Shown here in pieces: positions 57,131 through 64,000 of a stretch of 64,000 nucleotides of DNA. The position numbers and the translations under genes are program-made. The stretch comes from Anaerobacterium chartisolvens (GTDB lineage: Bacteria > Bacillota > Clostridia > Acetivibrionales > DSM-27016): the NCBI RefSeq assembly GCF_003337415.1, contig NZ_QPJT01000006.1, forward strand, positions 62,001 through 126,000. Direction: 5' to 3'. Every line of letters begins with the position of its first letter. Position 1 is the first letter of the stretch. Under the pieces are notes generated by a model. That model worked only from the letters and a program-made list of their open reading frames with translations, had not been told where the DNA came from and made no database searches.

Positions 57131-58117
57131 TTGGCAAAGAAAGTAGGAATTCCTAGAGGTCTTTTTTATTATCAGTTCTACCCTCTATGGAAGAAATTTT
57201 TTGAAGAGCTGGGTGCGGAAATAGTAGTGTCCGACAATACAACGAAAAAAATACTTGACGACGGCACAAAAAGCTGTGTTGATCAGGCTTGCCTCCCGGT
57301 AAAGCTTTTCCACGGGCATGTGCTGAATCTTAAGGACAGAGTTGATTATATTTTTATACCGAGGTTGACAAGCATATCGGCAAAGGAATATATCTGTCCA
57401 AAATTCGGTGGTTTGCCCGACATGGTAAGACACAGCATAAAGGATCTTCCCGCTGTTATTGACGTTGAGGTAAATGCCAGACAATCTCCAAAGGGAGCTC
57501 TTAAGGCAGCAATACAGGTGGGAGGCTATTTTTCGGACAATATTTCCGATATAAGAAAAGCTTATAACAAAGCTATGGAGAGCTACACGTGCTTCACAGC
57601 ACAAGTAAAACAGGGAGAGATCCCTTTCAGGCCGATGCATAAGGAGCAAAAAAAAGGCCTGAAGAGCAAAAAATTAAACATTGCCGTCATAGGGCATGTG
57701 TACAACCTGTATGATGAATATGTAAATATGAATATGCTGCGTAAGCTTGAGGACAGCGGCGTAAATATTATAACGCTGGATATGCTTGAAAGCAGTGTGG
57801 TGAACCAGCACTGCGGAACTCTTGAAAAGAGGATGTTCTGGAATTTCGGGAGAAAGGCTCTGGGAGGAGCTCTTTGCCTGGCTGAGGACAAAAATATAGA
57901 CGGAATTATATATGTCATGTCCTTTGGGTGCGGGGTGGATTCCTTTGTTTCCGATCTCATAGAGAGAAAAATAAGGAGAGTGAGGGATGTACCGTTTATG
58001 GTTCTCACTCTGGATGAGCATTCGGGAGAGGCGGGAATGGACACAAGACTGGAAGCATTTATAGATATGGTTGGGTGGAGGTATAAGAATGAAACTGACT
58101 TTTCCGCACATGGGTAA
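57131..58117 (+). CDS. HgdB-related (DUF2229/BcrC-like) CoA-dehydratase-type protein 1
   Basis: The 328-aa protein has MAKKVGIPRGLFYYQFYPLW, cysteine motifs GTKSCVDQACLPVK and FGCGVDSF, and the closing HSGEAGMDTRLEAFIDM. This is the family linked with 2-hydroxyacyl-CoA dehydratase D components and 'CoA protein activase' (DUF2229) fold, which bind [4Fe-4S] clusters. It starts with TTG 57131 after GAGGTG. It overlaps the next gene by 29 bp. Three such genes together form a unit without a CoA transferase, so the substrate is not evident. Confidence 0.75.
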   Translation: MAKKVGIPRGLFYYQFYPLWKKFFEELGAEIVVSDNTTKKILDDGTKSCVDQACLPVKLFHGHVLNLKDRVDYIFIPRLTSISAKEYICPKFGGLPDMVRHSIKDLPAVIDVEVNARQSPKGALKAAIQVGGYFSDNISDIRKAYNKAMESYTCFTAQVKQGEIPFRPMHKEQKKGLKSKKLNIAVIGHVYNLYDEYVNMNMLRKLEDSGVNIITLDMLESSVVNQHCGTLEKRMFWNFGRKALGGALCLAEDKNIDGIIYVMSFGCGVDSFVSDLIERKIRRVRDVPFMVLTLDEHSGEAGMDTRLEAFIDMVGWRYKNETDFSAHG

Positions 58118-59204
58118 CACTTTTATTGTGGCAAAAGCACTTTTAGATGATTTGGATGTGGATTATGTGATCCCACCGTTCAATAATAAAAAGGCTCTGG
58201 AAATCGGTACCAGGTATGCTCCTGAGCAGGCCTGCCTTCCCCTTAAAATTAATATAGGCAACTTTATCCAGGCGTATGAAAAGGGGGCCGATACCGTCAT
58301 GATTACCGGCGGGTGCGGGCCGTGCAGGTTTGGGTATTACTGTGAAATGCACAGGGAGATTTTAAGGGACGCGGGCTGCGGCATGGATATAATTACACTG
58401 GAAATGCCTGACGAGGGGATAAAGGAGCTTTTAAAAAGGATCAAGAAAATCGCGGGGCGTCTTGACGGCGTGAAAATATTAAGGGCTGTAAAGAACGCCG
58501 CCCAGATATCCAAGCAGGTGGATAATCTTGAGAAATTAAGCTATAAGGTGAGGCCCAGAGAAATAAAAAAGGGAACTACCGACAGGGTATATAAAAATTT
58601 TCAGGCCAAAGCGTTACTGGCCGGAGGGGCATCTGCAATAAAAAGGCTTATAAGGGAAACTGAGGCCGAGCTGGAGGAAATAGAGACGGACAAAAGCTTT
58701 GTCCCTATGAGGGTGGGCATAGTGGGGGAGATTTACACCACTATAGATTCCTATACCAGCTTTTATATAGACTCAAGGCTGGGGAATATGGGAATAGAGG
58801 TTGACCGTCAGGTTACTGTCAGCCAGTGGATTTTTGAGCATATGATAAAAAAGGCTCTGCACCTGCCGAGGGATTTAAGGTATGCGGAGGCGGCCAGACC
58901 TTATCTGGGGACAATGATAGGCGGCCACGCGCAGGAAACGATAGGGAATGCCATTTTGTATGCTCAAAATGGCTACAGTGGCGTAATTCAGATATATCCC
59001 CTCACATGTATGCCTGAAATTGTTGCGGAGAGCATACTGCCTTCTGTGGAAAGAGACTATGATATTCCTGTGCTTACGCTTATCATAGACGAAATGACGG
59101 GAGAAGCGGGATATTTAACAAGACTGGAGGCATTTGTTGATTTGCTTTCAAAGAGAAGGGAGAGATTTTTTGGTGAAGCAGGCTGGGTATTACCTGGGAA
59201 TTGA
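58089..59204 (+). CDS. HgdB-related (DUF2229/BcrC-like) CoA-dehydratase-type protein 2
   Basis: The 371-aa protein starts at ATG 58089, GGAGG eight bases upstream. It has YVIPPFNNKKALEIGTRYAP, cysteines in EQACLPLKIN and GGCGPCRFGYYCEMH, and TGEAGYLTRLEAFVDLL near the end, the same ending as the previous gene. It is homologous in family but with a longer middle helical region. Both proteins probably form a heterodimer with Fe-S clusters. It overlaps the activator gene. Confidence 0.75.
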   Translation: MKLTFPHMGNTFIVAKALLDDLDVDYVIPPFNNKKALEIGTRYAPEQACLPLKINIGNFIQAYEKGADTVMITGGCGPCRFGYYCEMHREILRDAGCGMDIITLEMPDEGIKELLKRIKKIAGRLDGVKILRAVKNAAQISKQVDNLEKLSYKVRPREIKKGTTDRVYKNFQAKALLAGGASAIKRLIRETEAELEEIETDKSFVPMRVGIVGEIYTTIDSYTSFYIDSRLGNMGIEVDRQVTVSQWIFEHMIKKALHLPRDLRYAEAARPYLGTMIGGHAQETIGNAILYAQNGYSGVIQIYPLTCMPEIVAESILPSVERDYDIPVLTLIIDEMTGEAGYLTRLEAFVDLLSKRRERFFGEAGWVLPGN

Positions 59205-60159
59205 TGTTGGCTCTGTAAGTACCAATCTGGTTGTAATTGATGAGGGTGAGACAGTAGTCGAAAAGCTCTATTTAAGAACAGGAGGACAGCCCATAAATGC
59301 ACTCCGAAAAGGGCTTAGGATGCTTTCTGAGGCAATGGGAAGCGATGTCAGAATAAAGGGCGGGGGAGCTACGGGAAGCGGAAGAAAGCTGGCCAGTGTT
59401 ATTGCGGGAGCGGATGTGGTTAAAAACGAAATCACCTGTCACGCTGTTGCCGCCCAAAAGCTGGTGCCTGGAGTGAGGACCATTTTAGAGATAGGCGGTC
59501 AGGACTCCAAAATAATAATATTAAAAAACGGTGTGGTATATGATTTTGCAATGAATACCGTGTGTGCGGCAGGCACCGGCTCTTTTCTGGACAGGCAGGC
59601 CGCCAGACTGGACATACCTATTGAGGAATTCGGACGTTACGCCTTAAAGTCTGCCTCGGCAGTGAGAATAGCGGGACGGTGCGCGGTATTTGCCGAATCG
59701 GACATGATACACAAGCAGCAGATGGGGCAGAGCGTGGAGGATATTATTAACGGACTGTGTGAGGCTCTTGTGAGAAACTATATGAATAACCTTGCCAAGG
59801 GAAAGGAAATTGAGGGGCCCATAGTTTTTCAGGGGGGAGTTGCCGCCAATGTAGGCATAGCTGCGGCCTTTGAAAGGGCGCTTGAGAAAAAGGTCATTAT
59901 CCCGAGATACTACAATGTAATGGGTGCCTTTGGGGCTGCGCTGATGGCGAAGGAAAAGATGAAGGAAACAGGTCTGGACAGTAATTTCTATGGATTTGAG
60001 GTAGCGGCAAAGGATTACAAGGCAAGAAGCATTGAATGCAATGACTGCCCCAACATGTGTGAGATTATAGAAATCATGTCCAACGGACATGCTATGGCCC
60101 GGTGGGGAGATAAATGCGGAAAATGGTCAAGCGGAGTGTCTGAGGAGCATGTGATATGA
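59173..60159 (+). CDS. HgdC/BcrA/BadF-type ATP-dependent activator
   Basis: The 328-aa protein (GTG 59173, GGGAGAG nine bases upstream; TTG 59170 also possible) has the ASKHA motifs YLGIDVGSVSTNLVVID, ILEIGGQDSKIIIL and GGVAANVGIAAAFE. NTVCAAGTGSFLD holds the cysteine that bridges a [4Fe-4S] cluster between two subunits. The C-terminus adds CNDCPNMC and WGDKCG, a possible extra cluster. ATP hydrolysis injects a low-potential electron into the HgdB-type partners. With the two previous genes it forms a full activator/component set whose substrate is unknown. Confidence 0.88.
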   Translation: MKQAGYYLGIDVGSVSTNLVVIDEGETVVEKLYLRTGGQPINALRKGLRMLSEAMGSDVRIKGGGATGSGRKLASVIAGADVVKNEITCHAVAAQKLVPGVRTILEIGGQDSKIIILKNGVVYDFAMNTVCAAGTGSFLDRQAARLDIPIEEFGRYALKSASAVRIAGRCAVFAESDMIHKQQMGQSVEDIINGLCEALVRNYMNNLAKGKEIEGPIVFQGGVAANVGIAAAFERALEKKVIIPRYYNVMGAFGAALMAKEKMKETGLDSNFYGFEVAAKDYKARSIECNDCPNMCEIIEIMSNGHAMARWGDKCGKWSSGVSEEHVI

Positions 60160-60270
60160 TGGATGCCGGGGGACGGCAGAGTGTTTGAAAAGCTTAGAAA
60201 TTCTACTAATTGATGCCTCGGTGTGGTAAAATATAAGTGTTTGTTATGCTTTAAATATAAGAGGCAGATG

Positions 60271-61857
60271 ATGATTAAAATAACAGGGCTGGCAATACCG
60301 CTTGACTATGACCTTAAGCTGCTTGCGGATATTGTTGCTGATATACTGCATATAGACGGCAGCGGTATTGAGAATATAAAAATTTCAAAATTATCGGTAG
60401 ACGCTTCAGACAAGAATAATGTTTGCTTTAAGGCAAGCGTTGACGCATATGTTTCAGGAGATGAGAAGGCAATTGCTTTCAAAAACAGGGATAAGCGCAT
60501 ATCGGTAGAAGCGGAATCTCCTTACATCCTTCCAGAGAGGAAATTTCTTAAAAAACGCCCAATAGTTGTAGGGTGCGGGCCTGCGGGTTTGTTTGCGGCA
60601 CTGCTTCTGGCACAGGAAGGGGCAAGGCCCATTCTGCTGGAGCGAGGACTTGATGTTGACAGCAGGAAGCAAAGCGTATTTAAGTTCTGGCAGACAGGAA
60701 TTCTTGATACGCGGAGCAATGTGCAGTTCGGGGAGGGCGGAGCAGGTGCTTTTTCCGACGGGAAGCTTAAAATCGGAAGAAGAGATCCCCGCAAGATGAA
60801 AATACTGAGTGAGCTTGTGGAGGCCGGCGCTCCTCCTGAAATTATGTACTTAGACAAGCCCCATATAGGTACTGATCGCCTGAATGAAACGGTTAAAGGC
60901 ATCAGGAGAAAAATAATACGCATGGGGGGAGAAGTACATTTTGATGCGGTATTGACAAAAATATTGCATAAGGAGGGTGTGGCAGAGGGAATAGGCTTTA
61001 TAAAGAACGGTAAATATGAGGAGCTTTACACCGACAATGTTGTTGTTGCAATAGGCCACAGCGCAAGAGATACGTTTGAAAATCTCATGGAAAGCGGAGT
61101 TTACATAGAGCAGAAGCCGTTTGCAGTGGGAGTCCGCATCGAACACCCGCGGGCAATGATAGACAGAATACGGTACGGCAGCTTTGCCGAGCACCCCGCA
61201 CTGGGAGCGGCGGATTACAAAATGGTGGTGCATTTGAACAACGGAAGGGCGGTATATACCTTTTGCATGTGCCCGGGGGGAAGCGTTATTGCGGCTACAT
61301 CGGAGGACAATGCCATTGTGATAAACGGAATGAGTGAGTTTGCCCGTGACGGCAGGAATTCAAACAGCGCGCTTTTGGTAACCCTTGGAAGCGCAGATTT
61401 GGGAAGCAGCCATGCTCTTGCAGGGGTTGCTTTTCAGCGTCGTTTAGAGGCGGAGGCATTTGAGGCGGGAGGGGGAGGCTATAGAGCACCCGTTCAAAGG
61501 CTGGAGGATTTTCTTAATAAACGGAATTCATCCTGCTTTGGGGAGGTGCTGCCTACATATCTGCCGGGAACAGGCTTTTGCCGTACGGATACTTATTTGC
61601 CCGGCTATATAACCGATTCCCTGCGTCAGGCAATATATGAAATGGAGGAGTGGATGCCGGGGTTTGCTTATCCTGATGCCGTTATTACAGGGGCTGAAAC
61701 CAGAAGCTCTTCTCCTGTGCGTATTACAAGAGGAGAGAGCCTTGAGGCCATAGGCATAAAGGGGCTTTACCCGTGCGGAGAGGGAGCGGGGTATGCCGGA
61801 GGCATTATTTCCGCTGCGGTGGACGGTATGCTCTGTGCCGAGAGGATACTGGAATGA
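60271..61857 (+). CDS. COG2509-type FAD-dependent dehydrogenase
   Basis: The 528-aa protein starts at ATG 60271 with AGAGG six bases upstream (ATG 60268 is also possible). An N-terminal ~90-residue domain of unclear fold precedes the FAD dinucleotide motif VVGCGPAGLFAALLLAQEGA, then QFGEGGAGAFSDGKL, GHSARDTFENL and a C-terminal GLYPCGEGAGYAGGI. These features define the uncharacterised flavoprotein family COG2509. Membership is safe; the reaction is unknown. It follows the activator operon with a 110-bp gap. Confidence 0.85.
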   Translation: MIKITGLAIPLDYDLKLLADIVADILHIDGSGIENIKISKLSVDASDKNNVCFKASVDAYVSGDEKAIAFKNRDKRISVEAESPYILPERKFLKKRPIVVGCGPAGLFAALLLAQEGARPILLERGLDVDSRKQSVFKFWQTGILDTRSNVQFGEGGAGAFSDGKLKIGRRDPRKMKILSELVEAGAPPEIMYLDKPHIGTDRLNETVKGIRRKIIRMGGEVHFDAVLTKILHKEGVAEGIGFIKNGKYEELYTDNVVVAIGHSARDTFENLMESGVYIEQKPFAVGVRIEHPRAMIDRIRYGSFAEHPALGAADYKMVVHLNNGRAVYTFCMCPGGSVIAATSEDNAIVINGMSEFARDGRNSNSALLVTLGSADLGSSHALAGVAFQRRLEAEAFEAGGGGYRAPVQRLEDFLNKRNSSCFGEVLPTYLPGTGFCRTDTYLPGYITDSLRQAIYEMEEWMPGFAYPDAVITGAETRSSSPVRITRGESLEAIGIKGLYPCGEGAGYAGGIISAAVDGMLCAERILE

Positions 61858-61946
61858 CGGCGCAGAGAGGCTCGTCGCTTGACAATTTTGATTATAGGAT
61901 GATAGAATTGTTCTAGGTTTTAAAAGCTTTTGTGGGGGAGAGAAAA

Positions 61947-63011
61947 ATGGGCTTTAGGGGCAATATACCTATAGATATAAGAGTGTCTGGAAGAAGAAGG
62001 CGGCTGAACTTTAAAAGACTTTTTACAGTAATAGGAGTTATCGTTATTATTGCGGGTACTGTTGCTTTTGTACTTAATCGTGATAAAATTTTCAAAAAAC
62101 CGGAGAATGAAGTTTTTATGCCCGCAACGTCTGCGGCTAAAACACAGAATACCACCGAACAGGCTGCGCTTACCACCTTCAAGGAGGATATAGGAGAGGC
62201 CGCGTTTATAGGAGGGGCAAGACAGGGAGTCAGGCAGGGCAGGGCGGTCTATAGGAGTCTTGAGAGATCCAGAATGGATGAATTTAAGTCTGAGCTTGAG
62301 GATTATGTCAGTACCTTTAAAGGGCAATACGGAATATATTTCTGGGATTTGAATACCGATATAAGCTTTGGAATAAACGAAAGTGACGAGTATTTGGCTG
62401 CAAGCACCGTCAAAATTCCCATCAATTTATATTTGTTTAATAAAATAAAGGACGGCGAAATAGACCCCGAGGAGAAGCTTGTATATACCAAAAGCACTGA
62501 CTATGAGGCCGGGACGGGAAGAATACAATACCAAAATGACGGCACCGAGTATACAATAAGAGAGCTGTCCGCACTGTCCATAAGAGAAAGCGACAATGTG
62601 GCGGTAAACATGCTTATACGAAAGCTTGACAGGCAAAACTATAAGGACTATATGAAACAGTCGGGAGGCGTTGTTGTTACAGAAAAAAATGAGTCCTGTC
62701 CAAGTGACATGGCTTTGTACATGAAGGCAATATATGACTTTTATAATGAAAACCCTGATGTAGGAGGAGAGCTGATAGACTCCCTGCAAAGCACTATATA
62801 TAACGACCGTATACCGAAGCTTCTCCCCAAGGCAGTTAAGGTGGCTCATAAGGTTGGGAATCAGCTGGGCGCTTTGCATGACATAGGGCTGGTTTTTGCA
62901 GATAGGCCTTATGTAATAGCTATAATGTCCAAGAATATAAATGAAGAGGAAGGATACGACGTTATTGCTAATATATCTAAGAAGGTATATGACTTTGTAC
63001 AGGGAAAATAA
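61947..63011 (+). CDS. Membrane-anchored serine hydrolase, class A beta-lactamase-like
   Basis: The 354-aa protein starts at ATG 61947 after GGGGGAG (a GTG at 61932 overlaps that site). It has a basic N-terminus, one transmembrane helix (about 26-43), a linker, and a PF13354-type domain with S153-T-V-K156 (ASTVKIP), RESDNVAV (SDN motif) and HKVGN (KTG-like). The catalytic serine and lysine are present, but the omega-loop Glu is not obvious, so it may be a D,D-peptidase rather than a resistance enzyme. It acts outside the membrane on peptidoglycan or beta-lactams. Confidence 0.8.
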   Translation: MGFRGNIPIDIRVSGRRRRLNFKRLFTVIGVIVIIAGTVAFVLNRDKIFKKPENEVFMPATSAAKTQNTTEQAALTTFKEDIGEAAFIGGARQGVRQGRAVYRSLERSRMDEFKSELEDYVSTFKGQYGIYFWDLNTDISFGINESDEYLAASTVKIPINLYLFNKIKDGEIDPEEKLVYTKSTDYEAGTGRIQYQNDGTEYTIRELSALSIRESDNVAVNMLIRKLDRQNYKDYMKQSGGVVVTEKNESCPSDMALYMKAIYDFYNENPDVGGELIDSLQSTIYNDRIPKLLPKAVKVAHKVGNQLGALHDIGLVFADRPYVIAIMSKNINEEEGYDVIANISKKVYDFVQGK

Positions 63012-63014
63012 GAG

Positions 63015-63085
63015 CTATATATGCAGCGATAAAGATTTTGCATGGAGGATACAGCTTGATGTGAGAAATTTCCTTGACCTGTGAC
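63015..63085 (+). repeat. MITE-like repeat, family B, truncated left end
   Basis: CTATATATGCAGCGATAAAG, then GGAGGATACAGCTTGATG and GAAATTTCCTTGACC match the left ~70 bp of the 40445-40650 copy with some mismatches. The right part is missing, and the toxin gene (minus strand) ends where the match stops. It is a decayed copy between the serine hydrolase and the toxin-antitoxin genes. Confidence 0.7.
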
Positions 63086-63087
63086 AC

Positions 63088-63426
63088 TTACTCTGTATCC
63101 ATCTGCGAAAGCCGGTTTAGCTGGTCACGCTTGCCATAAATAATGGCAGTAACCTGTACTTTGCTATTTTCTTCGTCAATCCAGAAATAAATGAGAAAGT
63201 TTTTTACAGGCATTTTATGAATTCCATAACTGCGCCATGGCTCTTCATCAGTCAATGTAACGCGTTGCGGAAACTGAGAAAGTGATGAAATTGAGTTTTC
63301 TATTTTGTCAAGCAAGGACAGCGCGGCTTTTGGAGCTTTCAATTCGGAAGTAATGTATTTTATAATTTCTTGAAACTGTTCCTCTGCCTGCGCGGTAATT
63401 TTAACGATATACGTTTTATCCGCCAT
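63088..63426 (-). CDS. RelE/ParE-superfamily toxin
   Basis: The 112-aa protein has the ParE/RelE fold pattern: YIVKITAQAEEQFQEIIKYI, LDKIENSISSLSQFPQRV, then YFWIDEENSKVQVTAIIYGKR. It would inhibit growth by ribosome-dependent mRNA cleavage (RelE) or gyrase binding (ParE). It follows the antitoxin gene with a gap of three bases, so they are co-transcribed. It ends at the truncation point of a MITE-like repeat. Confidence 0.88.
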   Translation of the reverse strand: MADKTYIVKITAQAEEQFQEIIKYITSELKAPKAALSLLDKIENSISSLSQFPQRVTLTDEEPWRSYGIHKMPVKNFLIYFWIDEENSKVQVTAIIYGKRDQLNRLSQMDTE

Positions 63427-63429
63427 AAA

Positions 63430-63729
63430 TTACAATCCTCGTCTTAAATCCGCAAGCACCTCAGAAGCAGGACGGGAACGGTCAGCCTTTGCCTCGTTCA
63501 ATCCATTCTGCATAATTGCGTCAAATGCGGCAGCATCCATTTCATCCAGCGCAGTCGGAGCAGCAGGAAGCGACAGGGAAAACGGAATGCTCTTAGTCAT
63601 AATGATTTGCTTATAGAGCATATTGATTACAACGGAAGCCGGAATTCCCAGTTTTGCCATGATGGATTCCGCTTTTTCTTTTATATCGGGCTCAACGCGA
63701 GCGAGGACATTTGCTGTTTTAATAGCCAT
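63430..63729 (-). CDS. RelB/DinJ-family antitoxin
   Basis: The 99-aa protein has an N-terminal ribbon-helix-helix (NVLARVEPDIKEKAESIMAK, LGIPASVVINMLYKQIIMTK) and a C-terminal region rich in Ala and acidic residues that would wrap the toxin. GGAAGGGTGG precedes the ATG. It is upstream of the toxin, the usual order. It would also repress the operon, whose promoter likely lies in the AT-rich 63730-63780 stretch (TATAAT-like sequences on the minus strand). Confidence 0.88.
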   Translation of the reverse strand: MAIKTANVLARVEPDIKEKAESIMAKLGIPASVVINMLYKQIIMTKSIPFSLSLPAAPTALDEMDAAAFDAIMQNGLNEAKADRSRPASEVLADLRRGL

Positions 63730-64000
63730 AATAGTTCCACCCTTCCTTTTTCTTTATTATATTCTATTGTATAACGTTTAGCAATACGTTGTTCAAACTT
63801 GGGTGCATAAATTATATCTGACACAGCATATCGGAAAATCGCCATAGGGATTACAATTGAAGCACCTTTTTCACATAACAGCATAATTATCCAAAAAAAT
63901 GGGTAAAAAGAGCCAATATATTATGGCGTTTTATTCCAAATCCAGATTTTTAATAAGCTCCCTATCTATCTTCCCCTCACTTCGAGGGGAAGGAAAAGAA
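63730..64000. other. Region upstream of the toxin-antitoxin operon, no gene seen
   Basis: AT-rich promoter-like sequence for the toxin-antitoxin operon occupies 63730-63800, including an imperfect dyad AACGT...ACGTT around 63773. No convincing gene is seen. At the edge CTTCCCCTC and GAGGGGAAG form a hairpin (63970-63992), probably the end of a repeat or terminator that continues outside the window. Confidence 0.5.

Noticed and set aside
63681-63884. 67-codon minus-strand frame over the antitoxin start
   Set aside because: It overlaps the antitoxin gene in another frame and has no good start signal or family resemblance.

Overview
The window looks like a low-GC, spore-former-type Firmicute of class Clostridia, most likely an anaerobic plant-polysaccharide degrader of the Ruminiclostridium/Acetivibrio type. 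The grounds are strong GGAGG ribosome sites, frequent GTG/TTG starts, TTGACA-TATAAT promoters, a dockerin-bearing pectate lyase (a cellulosome hallmark), an S-layer-anchored GH3 enzyme, a YesM/YesN two-component pair, ETF-linked oxidoreductases and several CoA-dehydratase-type activators. No rRNA, tRNA or CRISPR array was seen.

Region by region. (1) 1-1721: the end-truncated gene of a SAM methyltransferase and a divergent TetR regulator, sharing an intergenic region with two TGAAC-N15-GTTCA dyads; a 218-bp MITE-like repeat sits just after the tetR -10. (2) 1778-16865: a carbohydrate locus with YesN/YesM regulators (minus strand), a 1981-aa GH3/Ig-repeat/SLH surface enzyme, a sugar ABC importer (lipoprotein and two permeases) and a cytoplasmic GH78-like glycosidase. 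A 57-bp box with AraC-type direct repeats occurs upstream of both the GH3 gene and the importer. (3) 16933-17312: a gene-free stretch of decayed mobile-element repeats. (4) 17356-22698: an ArsR-controlled operon with an ArsP/YraQ permease, a ferredoxin, two membrane-anchored thioredoxins, CcdA, a small thioredoxin and an MBL hydrolase. (5) 22706-27116: DUF134, a glycine-rich small protein, a MerR regulator, Mrp/NBP35, a NifX-like protein and two ferredoxin-MinD ATPases, resembling the Desulfovibrio Orange Protein cluster. (6) 27178-29555: an arsenic operon (ArsR, Acr3, two ArsC-type phosphatases). (7) 29739-37668: an RpiR-regulated catabolic operon (FAD oxidase, MFS, EtfB, EtfA, SDR, FGGY kinase), followed by a convergent MFS gene. 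(8) 39175-40266 and 54606-55666: two copies of a two-gene quorum-peptide module. Each encodes a polytopic membrane protein resembling an AgrC sensor without its ATPase domain, followed by an AgrD-like cyclic-peptide precursor; neither has AgrB, a complete AgrC or AgrA beside it. (9) 40445-43582: a PL1-dockerin-PL9 pectate lyase between inverted copies of a second MITE-like repeat. (10) 43615-51254: a type I restriction system whose HsdS carries three TAEL spacer repeats, followed by a DGNHR/TIR-like fusion protein. (11) 51394-57011: a SufS-like cysteine desulfurase, a hemerythrin, fructose-bisphosphate aldolase, quorum module 2 and small exported or membrane proteins. (12) 57131-60159: three overlapping HgdB/HgdC-like genes, then a COG2509 flavoprotein, a membrane serine hydrolase and a RelE/RelB-type toxin-antitoxin pair.

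The best candidates for undescribed biology are the paired AgrC-like/AgrD-like modules, the DGNHR-TIR-like protein fused to the restriction locus, the two MITE families that seed promoters, stop codons and flanks throughout the window, and the redox/Fe-S gene block between 17.5 and 27 kb. All functional calls come from reading the sequence and recalling families; no search was run.
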